From the NCBI RefSeq assembly GCF_001426665.1, contig NZ_LMEY01000001.1, positions 809,000-872,999 of the forward strand: 64,000 bases of DNA. The letters are read 5' to 3'. The first letter of the stretch is position 1; the number at the start of each line of letters is the position of its first letter. The stretch comes from Rhizobium sp. Root1334 (GTDB lineage Bacteria > Pseudomonadota > Alphaproteobacteria > Rhizobiales > Rhizobiaceae). Shown here piece after piece: positions 8,855 through 17,419 of this stretch. The notes beneath the pieces were generated by a model that saw only the letters and a program-made list of their open reading frames with translations, had not been told where the DNA came from and did no database searches. Both the position numbers and the translations under genes were made by a program.

Positions 8855-9244
8855 ATGAACAGGCTTGTTTGCCCGCTCTTGCTGATCGCCGCGATTGCGG
8901 CGCCGGCAGCAGCCATGGATCAGTCACTGGTCAAGCAATTCGAAAAACTCGACCCGCAGACCCGCCTGGAACAGCGATGCGACACGGAGGCAATGTGGAA
9001 GATCAGCGCCGACCAATCATCGTTCAAGCCTGACAAGGTCATTGCCTACACGTTTGCGGACCCGATCGTCGATGCCGACAATCTGAAGGCGCCGGGCGCC
9101 GTGTTTCGCAGCAAAGGCGAATGGTACAAGCTGAAATACAAGTGCAGCACCGGCCCCGACCATATCGAGATTCTGTCGTTCAATTACAAAATCGGTGACC
9201 TCATCCCGCATGACCAGTGGGACGCGCATTATCTCTATCCGTGA
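8855..9244 (+). CDS. DUF930-type exported protein
   Basis: A 129-residue protein with a signal peptide of about 20 residues (hydrophobic LLLIAAIAAPAAA, then MDQSL). The mature part has FEKLDPQTRLEQRCDTEAM and FRSKGEWYKLKYKC, with two cysteines that may form a disulphide. This matches DUF930, a periplasmic family frequent in Rhizobiales with no known function. AAGGAGTTGACGACGCA precedes the ATG. The gene stands alone; the neighbouring genes give no functional hint. Confidence 0.75.
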   Translation: MNRLVCPLLLIAAIAAPAAAMDQSLVKQFEKLDPQTRLEQRCDTEAMWKISADQSSFKPDKVIAYTFADPIVDADNLKAPGAVFRSKGEWYKLKYKCSTGPDHIEILSFNYKIGDLIPHDQWDAHYLYP

Positions 9245-9259
9245 GCAGCGCTTTTGCTG

Positions 9260-9355
9260 CTATAGAGCGATGAACAGGACCATGATAGCGCCGAAAGACA
9301 GCGCAGCCATGATGTTCAAGAGTGTCTTCATGATATGGTCGGTCATGTCGAACAT
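9260..9355 (-). CDS. Possible 28-31 residue membrane microprotein
   Basis: A short reading frame coding for MFDMTDHIMKTLLNIMAALS and then a hydrophobic tail ending VLFIAL. The last 18 residues would form one membrane helix. AAAGG lies 8 bases before the second ATG (9346), which may be the true start. It is convergent with the DUF930 gene and ends 16 bases after it. Support is only the reading frame, the hydrophobic pattern and the ribosome site, so this stays tentative. Confidence 0.3.
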   Translation of the reverse strand: MFDMTDHIMKTLLNIMAALSFGAIMVLFIAL

Positions 9356-9796
9356 CCTTTGACCCGCAGGAATGCGTGAGACCGTATGGCTCCCGGCCTG
9401 CGGTGATCTTTGCCCGCCTCGGCAGGATTATTCCGCCGATTGCGCCAAATCTCTTCTCAAGTAACGCACCAGCGAACGATTCAGGTGCACCCAAAGAACG
9501 ATTCCGCCCAAATTTGCGCCTCAAAGGTTAAAATTTCGCCACACCCGCCTTCGGCGTCGGTAATATTTGTTAACCATGACCGGCTTGCAAAGCTCGTAAG
9601 GCCAAAAGCGCAGATGCTCTGTCGGCAGCATCCATCATGAATGCACGATGTAAATGATGGTTCGAACGATAGTCCGGCAACGACGGCCAGCCATCCCCTC
9701 CAAGATGCGGAACAACAGTCAACGCACCACCTCAGCACCGCAACGGCGCACGATCCCCGCGAGTGCGGCAATCGGAATTTTCAGCCTGATGGCCGT
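9356..9796. other. Gene-free stretch downstream of the DUF2735 gene
   Basis: About 440 bases between a small candidate gene and the 3' end of the DUF2735 gene. Reading frames here are short and lack convincing ribosome sites. I see no clear terminator, repeat or RNA gene. Confidence 0.5.
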
Positions 9797-9988
9797 TCAG
9801 GATTTCGGCTTCTGTTCCTCACGGACGGCTTCGTCGTGATACCAGTTGCTGTAATCGACGGTAAGGACCTGCTTCGGCCGGATATCCGCGATCGTGGCAG
9901 ACTGCTCGAAGCGGCGGCCACCCAACTTCCGCCCACCGGCGGGGAACTCGATAATCTTGGCCGTATCGGCCGGAGACATCATTGCCAT
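9797..9988 (-). CDS. DUF2735 protein, divergent from glnII
   Basis: A 63-residue soluble protein with AKIIEFPAGGR near the start and a C-terminal NWYHDEAVREEQ motif, the pattern of the rhizobial DUF2735 family. I place the start at the ATG at 9988, where AAAGGAAAAGGCACT precedes it; longer frames lack this. The gene is divergent from glnII across a 500-base regulatory region, which suggests a link to nitrogen status, but that is inference. Function is unknown. Confidence 0.7.
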   Translation of the reverse strand: MAMMSPADTAKIIEFPAGGRKLGGRRFEQSATIADIRPKQVLTVDYSNWYHDEAVREEQKPKS

Positions 9989-10061
9989 AGTGCCTTTTCC
10001 TTTTTCACAGACCTCAATGGGGCTGCTTGCAACGAGCATAACAGACTCGCGCGCGATTTGC

Positions 10062-10115
10062 GCGGATTGATTAAAAAAAAATCAATCCGCCTAAAATATA
10101 GGCTATTTTTTAGGC
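10062..10115. promoter_or_regulatory. Two adjacent hairpins upstream of DUF2735 and glnII
   Basis: A perfect 11-bp inverted repeat, GCGGATTGATT (10062-10072) and AATCAATCCGC (10080-10090), is separated by seven A residues. It is followed directly by a second repeat, GCCTAAAA (10089-10096) and TTTTAGGC (10108-10115). The two stems share two bases, so they could be alternative structures. They lie 75-130 bases upstream of the DUF2735 start and far upstream of the glnII promoter. Confidence 0.5.
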
Positions 10116-10388
10116 ATGGCGCTTTTCGGGGAATTTTCGAGATAAATTTTGGGCGTATGCACTCAAGTCAAATTGTCGCAAGCTCTGCGCATTTTTTACT
10201 CAGGACGCTCCCTTCTCCCTTAAACAAGAAGAGAAAGACACGCCGAAATCAAGAAAACCGGTGCAAAAAGCTCAATCATGCCAGCGCCTTCAATGCAGCC
10301 AACCGCTTTATGATTTTGATGCGTCCCGCATATCCCCTTCTGCCTCAACAGCAAGAAAACCGAGTGAAACGGCGCCCTCTCCCGAAAC

Positions 10389-10404
10389 TGGCACGGGCCA
10401 TGCA
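10389..10404 (+). promoter_or_regulatory. Sigma-54 promoter of glnII
   Basis: TGGCACGGGCCATGCA fits the RpoN -24/-12 consensus TGGCACG-N4-TTGCA closely. The invariant GG (10390-10391) and GC (10402-10403) are exactly 10 bases apart, as required. Transcription would start near 10414, giving a leader of about 70 bases. glnII genes of rhizobia are known to be NtrC/RpoN controlled. I did not find a complete NtrC palindrome upstream, only half sites (TGCACT near 10156, GGTGCA near 10260). Confidence 0.75.
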
Positions 10405-10485
10405 TGTAGGTTGTCAGCCGTTGGCGGCGCAGCATGACTTAAACGATCCGGATGCTGTGCATCAGCAACCCATGAGAGGTTAGAA

Positions 10486-11526
10486 ATGACGAAATTTAAG
10501 CTCGAGTATATCTGGCTCGACGGATATACCCCGGTCCCGAACCTTCGCGGCAAGACACAGGTCAAGGAATTTGACGCATTTCCGGCGCTCGAGCAGCTGC
10601 CGCTCTGGGGCTTCGATGGTTCCTCGACGATGCAGGCTGAAGGCCGCTCGTCGGACTGCGTACTGAAGCCGGTTGCGATCTATCCGGATCCGGCCCGCAC
10701 CAACGGCGCGCTCGTCATGTGCGAAGTGATGATGCCGGATGGCGTCACCCCGCATGCTTCCAACAGCCGCGCCACCGTCATTGACGACGAAGGCACCTGG
10801 TTCGGCTTCGAGCAGGAATATTTCTTCTACAAGAACGGCCGCCCGCTCGGCTTCCCGGAAACCGGCTATCCGGCTCCGCAGGGTCCATACTACACCGGCG
10901 TTGGCTATTCGAATGTTGGCGATATCGCCCGCACGATCGTTGAAGAGCATCTTGATCTCTGCCTCGCGGCCGGCATCAACCACGAAGGCATCAATGCCGA
11001 GGTGGCCAAGGGCCAGTGGGAATTCCAGATTTTCGGCAAGGGCTCCAAGCGCGCCGCCGATGAAATCTGGATGGCCCGCTACCTCCTGCAGCGTCTGACC
11101 GAAAAATACGGCATCGACATCGAATACCATTGCAAGCCGCTCGGCGACACCGACTGGAACGGCTCGGGCATGCACGCCAACTTCTCGACCAAGTACATGC
11201 GCGAAGTCGGCGGCAAGGAGTATTTCGAAGCCCTGATGGCCGCCTTCGAAAAGAACCTTCTGGATCACATCGCCGTCTACGGCCCCGACAACGACAAGCG
11301 CCTGACCGGCAAGCACGAAACAGCTCCGTGGAACAAGTTCTCCTACGGCGTTGCTGACCGTGGCGCGTCGATCCGCATCCCGCACTCCTTCGTCAACAAC
11401 GGCTACAAGGGTTACCTGGAAGATCGCCGCCCGAACTCGCAGGGCTGCCCCTACCAGATCGCTTCGCAGATCCTGAAGACGATTGCCGAAGTTCCGACCG
11501 CAGGCAGCATTTCGGCCGCAGCCTAA
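10486..11526 (+). CDS. glnII: Glutamine synthetase II (eukaryote-like)
   Basis: A 346-residue GSII-type enzyme that makes glutamine from glutamate, ammonia and ATP. Family marks: WGFDGSSTMQAEG, the metal-ligand stretch EQEYFFY, the substrate/ATP region KPLGDTDWNGSGMHANFST, and RIPHSFVNNGYKGYLEDRRP. Its length matches rhizobial GlnII, which differs from the 470-residue GlnA and is not adenylylated. GAGGTTAGAA precedes the ATG. A sigma-54 promoter lies 80 bases upstream and a terminator follows. It works under nitrogen limitation in concert with GlnA, which is not in the window. Confidence 0.95.
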   Translation: MTKFKLEYIWLDGYTPVPNLRGKTQVKEFDAFPALEQLPLWGFDGSSTMQAEGRSSDCVLKPVAIYPDPARTNGALVMCEVMMPDGVTPHASNSRATVIDDEGTWFGFEQEYFFYKNGRPLGFPETGYPAPQGPYYTGVGYSNVGDIARTIVEEHLDLCLAAGINHEGINAEVAKGQWEFQIFGKGSKRAADEIWMARYLLQRLTEKYGIDIEYHCKPLGDTDWNGSGMHANFSTKYMREVGGKEYFEALMAAFEKNLLDHIAVYGPDNDKRLTGKHETAPWNKFSYGVADRGASIRIPHSFVNNGYKGYLEDRRPNSQGCPYQIASQILKTIAEVPTAGSISAAA

Positions 11527-11554
11527 GTTCGGCAGCAATACCGGATGGACTTTC

Positions 11555-11590
11555 ATGGCGTCGCCTGTTCAGGGCGGCGCCATTTCTATT
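11555..11590 (+). terminator. Terminator of glnII
   Basis: ATGGCGTCGCC (11555-11565) pairs with GGCGGCGCCAT (11573-11583), 11 bp with one G-U pair and a 7-base loop, followed by TTCTATT. It lies 28 bases after the glnII stop. Confidence 0.75.
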
Positions 11591-11746
11591 ACGACTGTGC
11601 AGAACTCAGACAGAACCGGCCATCGCGCCAGGGCCGACACCTCCTCGTGCTTCGAATACGATAGGCAACTTCCGACACTGGTATTCGCGCTTCACCGTGA
11701 CTAAGTTTGTCGTTCAAAGTGCCGAAGACCACGACAGGATGTATTC

Positions 11747-12967
11747 ATGCAAGTTCCATCCAGCGCCGCTTCCAGCCTGCCTCGCGAGAGCGCTGACACG
11801 CTGCCGGGCGACAGCAGCAGCATCATCGACTGGCTGATGACCGAGACGCGCGACGAGCGTTTCATCGACAATATCTTCGTTGAGATGTGCGCCAGGCTCA
11901 ATCAGGCCGGTATACCGGTCTCTCGCGGCACGCTTCACTTCCGCATCCTTCACCCGCAATGGCTGGGTGCGCGAATCCTGTGGCAGAGAGGCATGCAGGA
12001 AGCTGATATCCAAACCTTCGGTTTCGGCATCGAAGATAGTGACCGCTATCGCCACAGCCCCGTCAACGACATCCACAGCGGCGCAAAGGTGGTCCGCCAG
12101 CGCCTCGAACCGGCAGCCTCCGCCAACGCCCCACCCTATCCTCTTTATGATGAACTGCGCGCTGAAGGTCACACGGATTACATCGCCTGGCCGCTAGAGC
12201 ATACATTGGGCAAGCACCACATCATTACCTTCGGCAGCGACCGGCCGGGCGGCTTCACCGATGACGATGTTGCGGCGCTGGCCGACTTGCTGCCGGCCTT
12301 TGCGCTGGTCAGTGAAATCCGCCTGAAAAACCGCCTCGCCCGGACACTGCTCGAAACCTATGTCGGGCCGCATGCAAGCGAGCAGATCCTTGCCGGTGCC
12401 ACCACGCGCGGCAGCGGGGTTACGGTCCGCGCTGCGATCCTGATCTGCGACCTGCGCGACTTTACCGGCATTTCCGACATGTGGCCGCGCGACGACGTTA
12501 TCGAGCTGCTCAACGGCTATTTCGACGCCATGGCCGAGCCAATCGAAAAGCACGGCGGCGAGATCCTGAAATTCATGGGCGACGGCCTGCTGGCCATTTT
12601 CCCGCTCGACAAGACCAGCGCGTGCGGCGATCTTCTTGCGGCGATCCGTGAAGCGCAGGCCGCGATGGCGACGCTGAATGAGGAGAACGTCAAAAAGGGC
12701 CATCAAGCCCTTGGTTATGGCATCGGCGTGCATGTCGGTGACGTGATGTATGGCAATATCGGTTCGCGCAGCCGCCTCGACTTCACCGTCATCGGCCCGA
12801 CGGTCAATGTCGCCTCGCGGCTCGAAAGCCTGACGAAGGAACTCAAGCGGCCAGTCCTGCTGTCGCAGGCTTTTGCCGAAATGGCCAAATGCCAGACCGA
12901 CCTGGAGAATCTCGGTTCCTACACGCTAAGGGGTCTCAGTGAGCCGATTGGGGTCTTCGCTTTCTGA
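11747..12967 (+). CDS. Class III adenylate/guanylate cyclase domain protein
   Basis: A 406-residue cytoplasmic protein. Residues about 220-400 are a class III cyclase domain. The metal aspartates D235 (in ICDLRDF) and D279 (in FMGDG), the purine-specifying K275 and D345 (in DFTVIG), and the transition-state N354 and R358 are all present. The K/D pair predicts ATP, hence cAMP. Residues 1-200 form an unassigned GAF-like input domain. It is followed by exoQ on the opposite strand, convergent and only about 11 bases away. It has its own promoter region after the glnII terminator. The sensed signal is unknown. Confidence 0.85.
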   Translation: MQVPSSAASSLPRESADTLPGDSSSIIDWLMTETRDERFIDNIFVEMCARLNQAGIPVSRGTLHFRILHPQWLGARILWQRGMQEADIQTFGFGIEDSDRYRHSPVNDIHSGAKVVRQRLEPAASANAPPYPLYDELRAEGHTDYIAWPLEHTLGKHHIITFGSDRPGGFTDDDVAALADLLPAFALVSEIRLKNRLARTLLETYVGPHASEQILAGATTRGSGVTVRAAILICDLRDFTGISDMWPRDDVIELLNGYFDAMAEPIEKHGGEILKFMGDGLLAIFPLDKTSACGDLLAAIREAQAAMATLNEENVKKGHQALGYGIGVHVGDVMYGNIGSRSRLDFTVIGPTVNVASRLESLTKELKRPVLLSQAFAEMAKCQTDLENLGSYTLRGLSEPIGVFAF

Positions 12968-12978
12968 TGACCGTCCGC

Positions 12979-14283
12979 CTACCTGTACAGATAGGTGGAA
13001 CCGGGACCTCCCGGATGAATCATCGACTGTACCGCTTCCCCGGTCAACGCCGGGGCTAGCACCGTCGCGCTTTCCGGCGCCGGCATGGTCAGCTTTCCAG
13101 CGGCGATATAGAGCAGGAACGAGCCGATCTGATAGGGGAAGATCACATCGATTTCCGCAAAAGAGCGCACGAACAACAGGGTGGAAATGCCAAACAGCAC
13201 CAAGGGTTCAAAACCCTGCCTCTCGGCCAACACTCTTTTGAGATGACCGAACAGACCTGCAAGAAACAGCGCGGTCAAAAGAAGAAGCCCGATCGCGCCG
13301 GTTTCGACCATCGTTTCGATATAGGTATTGTGGAAATGAAAACCGCCGCGGGAACCGATGAAGAACTCCTCCCACAACCGTTCCGGTTCGGAAAAACCCT
13401 GTACCCAATAGGCCTGATAGCCGATACCGATCACCGGCGATGCGCGTGCCGCCTCAATTCCCTGTTGCCATAGATACGTGCGGCCGGTGAGGGTCGAGTC
13501 CTTGCCGAAAGCACCGAGAACACTGTCGATCGCGCCACCATATATGGCCCCGATCACAACTGCCGTACCGAAGATGGTGGCGGCAACGAACAGCAGCTTG
13601 CGGCTTTTCGGCGGCAGCAGCGAAAATACCTGCATGCCGACGGTGATCCCAAGGACTGCGACCGTTGTCAGAACCGAAGTTGCGGACTGCGATGCATAGA
13701 GACAATAGGCCGCAAGAAGACCGATCACCCCACAGACCGGAAGCCACAGCCCTCGCTGCTTCAGCAGCACGACCGCCGAGAAACTGAAGAAGACCGCAAG
13801 CGACGCATAGAAGCCGAGCTGGTTCTTGGAATCGAACGCCCCGACGAAACTAACTGTCCCGTCGAGCGGATCAAAATGATAAACGCCGAACAGCAGTGAA
13901 TAGAGCAGCACCAAGCCGGCACCCGTGACCGAGCCGAGCGTCAGCGTTTTTACATCCAGTGCCCGCATGGCAATCAGCGCGCAGATGACATGGGATAGAT
14001 ACTGAATCCCCGCTCTTGTCGTGGTGCCAGGTGCGGCCGACCAGAAGACGGAGAGCAGCGCGAAAACTGCAAAGGCGAAGATCCAGATATATTTGACGTA
14101 ATTTCCCAGTGCCCGTCGGTAGTCAACAAGCACCAGAGGCAGCCAGACGGCGTAATAGACCAAGATCGAGATCTGGCCGAAGCGCCCGGAATAGGCGAAG
14201 ACGAAATAGGAAATGGTGAGGGCGAAAACCCCGTAGAGGAAGTTTTCGCCCGGCTTCACAAGACTGGCCTTCGCAATCTTCAT
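12979..14283 (-). CDS. exoQ: Succinoglycan polymerisation protein ExoQ
   Basis: A 434-residue polytopic inner-membrane protein with about ten to twelve hydrophobic segments and a large periplasmic loop containing RAGIQYLSHV and GFHFHNTYIETMVETGAIG, typical of the Wzy/O-antigen-ligase family. In Sinorhizobium meliloti ExoQ is needed to make high-molecular-weight succinoglycan. It is last in the leftward unit exoY-exoF-exoQ and begins 10 bases after the exoF stop. No terminator is obvious in the 11 bases before the convergent cyclase gene. Confidence 0.9.
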   Translation of the reverse strand: MKIAKASLVKPGENFLYGVFALTISYFVFAYSGRFGQISILVYYAVWLPLVLVDYRRALGNYVKYIWIFAFAVFALLSVFWSAAPGTTTRAGIQYLSHVICALIAMRALDVKTLTLGSVTGAGLVLLYSLLFGVYHFDPLDGTVSFVGAFDSKNQLGFYASLAVFFSFSAVVLLKQRGLWLPVCGVIGLLAAYCLYASQSATSVLTTVAVLGITVGMQVFSLLPPKSRKLLFVAATIFGTAVVIGAIYGGAIDSVLGAFGKDSTLTGRTYLWQQGIEAARASPVIGIGYQAYWVQGFSEPERLWEEFFIGSRGGFHFHNTYIETMVETGAIGLLLLTALFLAGLFGHLKRVLAERQGFEPLVLFGISTLLFVRSFAEIDVIFPYQIGSFLLYIAAGKLTMPAPESATVLAPALTGEAVQSMIHPGGPGSTYLYR

Positions 14284-14293
14284 TCCGATCGCC

Positions 14294-15568
14294 TTACTGG
14301 GTATTGAGGGCCGGTTCGACCTTCACGACATCGCCGGGCTGCACGGGTGTTCCCTCGTCAGCCGCGATCCTGGTCGATTTTCCATCCTTCTGGCGGATGA
14401 TGGAATAGTTGATATCGATAGTCCTGCCAGGCTTTGGCGTCTGGGCGGCATCGGCCGACTGAACCAGCGCCTCCGTCATCAAATCACGGCTGGTGATCAG
14501 TTTCAGGGCCAGCGTGTCCAACTCGGCCTCGGTATTCTGCAGTTCCTGGGCAAGCTGTGCGTCCCAGTCGTTGCGCAGGTTGGTCTCATCCTGGCTAGCC
14601 TGACTGACGGCCTGCTTGGCCTTCAGCGAAGCGGTATCGATATCGAGCAAGGCGGCCTGAAGATCGGCGGCCCGCTGCTCGACGGCAAGCTTTCGGGCAC
14701 TGAGCGCCAGCCCCTTTTCCGCCAAAACATCGACCCGCCCCTTGTCTTCGACCACAAGTTCCAGCTGCCGCGTCTGTGTCACAGACTTTTTGCCAAGCGC
14801 TTCGATTTCGCTTTGCAGGAGCGATTTGAGTTCGGCCAGCGCGGTCAACTGCAGCTTCTGCCGTTTGTCGCGAGAGACCATCAGCGCCATTTCGCTTTCA
14901 AGAAGGTCAGGCGCCGCTGCAACGCCCTTCAACTCGGCGGGCAGGGTAATCTCGGTCTTCTCGGCGATCTCCGCCTGTAGCCGCGCGCGGCGAACCAGAA
15001 GCCGGTTTCGCTCGGTGATCTGCACCGACGAATCCCCCTGCGCGTTGATGAAATCACGCGCAAACCGCTGGCCGTTTTCGCCGCGGCGCAAGCCACCACC
15101 CAAGCTGACGGCCTTGAGAACCGTCAGATCGGGTGCAAACGGGTACTCGCCCGGCGTTTGAACTTCGCCTGCGAGGTAAATCGGCCGGTATTGAGCAAGC
15201 TCGACGGACGCTGATGGGCGATCGGGCAAGCCGAACAGCTTTTGCAATTGCAGACCGACTTCGTCGGCGATCTCAGAGGTGGTCTTGCCGGAGGCAGGCA
15301 CCGTTCCAAGGAAAGGCAGGGAGATGGCGCCAGAGGCGCCGACCGTGTAATCGCCGCTGACAGCAGACCAATCCCGGACCGACCCTTCCGCCGTCTGCCA
15401 TTCCGCGACGCGTATTCTCAGTTTATCCATGGCTCCGAGCGTATACTCGCCAGCAAAAGCGCCATGGATGCCGGACACGCTGATGGCGATGGCGAGCGCG
15501 GAAAGACGCGCAGCGCCCCGGACTTTCCGGCCGAGGGCTGGAAGTCCCTGGTGAAGACTTCTCTTCAT
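14294..15568 (-). CDS. exoF: Polysaccharide export protein ExoF
   Basis: A 424-residue exported protein. A twin-arginine-free signal region (about residues 18-40, ending GAFAG) precedes a polysaccharide-export (Wza-like) domain at about 45-190, including YTLGAMDKLRIRV and PIYLAGEVQTPGEYPF. A long helical coiled-coil region (about 190-370) and a C-terminal SLBB-like tail with VQPGDVVKVEP follow. ExoF acts in the periplasm/outer membrane in succinoglycan export, and in S. meliloti exoF mutants make none. It lies between exoY and exoQ on the same strand. Confidence 0.9.
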   Translation of the reverse strand: MKRSLHQGLPALGRKVRGAARLSALAIAISVSGIHGAFAGEYTLGAMDKLRIRVAEWQTAEGSVRDWSAVSGDYTVGASGAISLPFLGTVPASGKTTSEIADEVGLQLQKLFGLPDRPSASVELAQYRPIYLAGEVQTPGEYPFAPDLTVLKAVSLGGGLRRGENGQRFARDFINAQGDSSVQITERNRLLVRRARLQAEIAEKTEITLPAELKGVAAAPDLLESEMALMVSRDKRQKLQLTALAELKSLLQSEIEALGKKSVTQTRQLELVVEDKGRVDVLAEKGLALSARKLAVEQRAADLQAALLDIDTASLKAKQAVSQASQDETNLRNDWDAQLAQELQNTEAELDTLALKLITSRDLMTEALVQSADAAQTPKPGRTIDINYSIIRQKDGKSTRIAADEGTPVQPGDVVKVEPALNTQ

Positions 15569-15644
15569 GAAATTTCCTCACTTAACAACAAAGCCGATCC
15601 CGGCGTTATGACGGAAGCGGCATATTCACGCTGAATGACTGTGA

Positions 15645-16340
15645 TCAGTAACTGCCCCGGGACAGGCAGACAGCAGGAATTGTCTTCGCAACGATGACCA
15701 CATCGTTGATGAGCGACCAGTTGGTCACATAATGCGTATCGAAGGCGATACGGGCGGCATAGGAAACGTCGTTGCGGCCGCTCACCTGCCAGAGCCCTGT
15801 CAGACCAGGGCGTGACTTCAGATAGAAGACCGCTGAATGTTCATAAAGCTCGAGCTCGTCTTCCACGACAGGACGCGGACCAACGACACTCATTTCTCCA
15901 CGGATGATGTTGAGCAACTGCGGCAACTCATCCAGGCTCAGCTTACGCAAAACGCTACCGACGACGGTAACGCGCGGATCGTCCTGGAGTTTACGTGTTG
16001 CCTGCCATTCCTCGTAGGCCTTGGGATTCTTGTGCAGATGGTCCTGCAGGATCCTGTCGGCGTCCGGCGCCATCGTCCGGAACTTGAGGCAATGGAAGAA
16101 GCGGCCATTGTGACCAACGCGGCGGTGTCCATAAAATACCTTGCCGCCATCGGAAAACTTGACGAGCGCCATCAGCAGCAGAAAGAGCGGGCTGAAGACG
16201 ATGAGCGCCAAGGACGCAGCAAAGATATCGAAACCTCTTTTTGATATTCCCCCTATCGGCCGGTGTCCCCCGGATTCGATGGTCGTAAAATACGGCGAGC
16301 TTGCCGATCGAGTCGCAGACTTCATGGGAGAAAGCTCCAT
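15645..16340 (-). CDS. exoY: Galactosyl-1-phosphate transferase ExoY
   Basis: A 231-residue initiating sugar transferase that puts galactose-1-phosphate on undecaprenyl phosphate, the first step of the octasaccharide. It has one membrane helix (about residues 36-60, FAASLALIVFSPLFLLLMAL) and the bacterial sugar transferase core: KFRTM, LRKLSLDELPQL, GEMSVVGPRP and SRPGLTGLWQVSGRN. The length is close to the 226 residues of S. meliloti ExoY. A 790-base AT-rich regulatory region separates it from divergent exoX. Confidence 0.93.
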   Translation of the reverse strand: MELSPMKSATRSASSPYFTTIESGGHRPIGGISKRGFDIFAASLALIVFSPLFLLLMALVKFSDGGKVFYGHRRVGHNGRFFHCLKFRTMAPDADRILQDHLHKNPKAYEEWQATRKLQDDPRVTVVGSVLRKLSLDELPQLLNIIRGEMSVVGPRPVVEDELELYEHSAVFYLKSRPGLTGLWQVSGRNDVSYAARIAFDTHYVTNWSLINDVVIVAKTIPAVCLSRGSY

Positions 16341-17131
16341 TCGGGTTGGCGATTGGTCGGGTTCCCAGCGGGTACTGGGATCAATTACATGTGAGAGTGT
16401 AGAGGGAGATTTTGATTTTTAAAGGCAACTTTCACCCCGATGCCGCCGTTCAAAGCAAATGCGGCCAAGATGAATATCAAAGTCACATTTTCCAATGCCT
16501 AGATGAAGGCATCATTCTCCGCCTCATAAAGCACCAAAGAAAATCTCCATCGATTTTACATTAGATATCTTCAGTCATATTGCGAAATATGACTTCTCCG
16601 AAACGACATAGAGTTGATGTAGATATTTAAAAACTCTTCACCATAGGAAACAATACGTATTTTATTTTCCCTCCGGTAAAAATATTGCACTGCAGCATTA
16701 ATTTTGCACTGCACTTTTATATATTCGTATTTTCTAATTTTGTAACAAAAGTTGATTGTCAGGGGGGATTTATCCACCACCAGAGGATAGATGCCCTAGA
16801 AAATACACGCCCTGAGCGTGGATCATAAGGCAATGCATCCCCAAATGTGGCCGAGCCCTGCCGATACCCACTTTTACATTGAAAAATCGCTCACTGCGGC
16901 GAAATTAGCGCTGTATTTCACCGAAAATGGTACCGTTGATGGGCAATCGATAGATGATTTTAAATGCGGGCTAAGAATTCACGCGTTAAATGACCGAAAT
17001 GTAATGGAACAGAGTGCCTTTGCACGATTGAACCGGCAATGCATGTTCGATATGTTAATAACTGCCTAAGAAGGCAAGGTGGATTTTTCAATGACGTCTG
17101 CAAATCAAGACAGAATATTGAGGACAATCTG
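16341..17131. promoter_or_regulatory. Long AT-rich control region between exoY and exoX
   Basis: Nearly 800 bases without a convincing gene and clearly richer in A+T than the surroundings. Visible signals: a palindrome GTCATATT-GCGA-AATATGAC at 16574-16593 and a direct repeat of TTGCACTGCA at 16685-16694 and 16704-16713, spaced 19 bases. A run of AT-rich sequence around 16710-16760 is also present. It probably holds the exoY and exoX promoters and sites for global EPS regulators. Which proteins bind is not shown by the sequence. Confidence 0.55.
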
Positions 17132-17419
17132 ATGTTTGCACCACGGGTTTTCGTCAGCATGATCGGCGCGCTGGCCGTTTTTGCCATCGTGACCTTTATC
17201 CTGACCGGTTCCGCCTGGACGACAGCCTGGCAGACGCTGGTTTGTGCGGTGCTTGTACAGGCTGGATATTTCATTGCCGTGCTATTTCTGGTGGCCAAAG
17301 AAGGCCGGGACCGCCGCAACGCCGCGCAACGTCCGTCGCCGGCCTCTCCCTTGCCCGGCGAGGACAAGGAACCGAAGGCAATTCGCGTATCCAACAATCA
17401 AGGCCACTTTAATTCCTAA
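17132..17419 (+). CDS. exoX: Exopolysaccharide production repressor ExoX
   Basis: A 95-residue inner-membrane protein with two membrane helices (about residues 5-25 and 30-52, ending YFIAVLFLVAKEG) and a polar C-terminal tail. ExoX proteins lower succinoglycan production after translation; the exoX/exoY ratio sets the output. I start at the ATG at 17132, which has GAGGACAATCTG before it; a longer frame from 17039 lacks a ribosome site. It is divergent from exoY and upstream of exoU, as in S. meliloti. Confidence 0.88.
   Translation: MFAPRVFVSMIGALAVFAIVTFILTGSAWTTAWQTLVCAVLVQAGYFIAVLFLVAKEGRDRRNAAQRPSPASPLPGEDKEPKAIRVSNNQGHFNS

Noticed and set aside
9641..10483. A 280-codon plus-strand frame across the DUF2735-glnII region
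   Set aside because: It runs through the DUF2735 gene on the other strand, the hairpins and the sigma-54 promoter, and has no protein-like pattern.
16818..17069. An 83-codon frame in the exoY-exoX gap
   Set aside because: No ribosome site, no recognisable pattern, and it lies in the AT-rich regulatory region; treated as non-coding.
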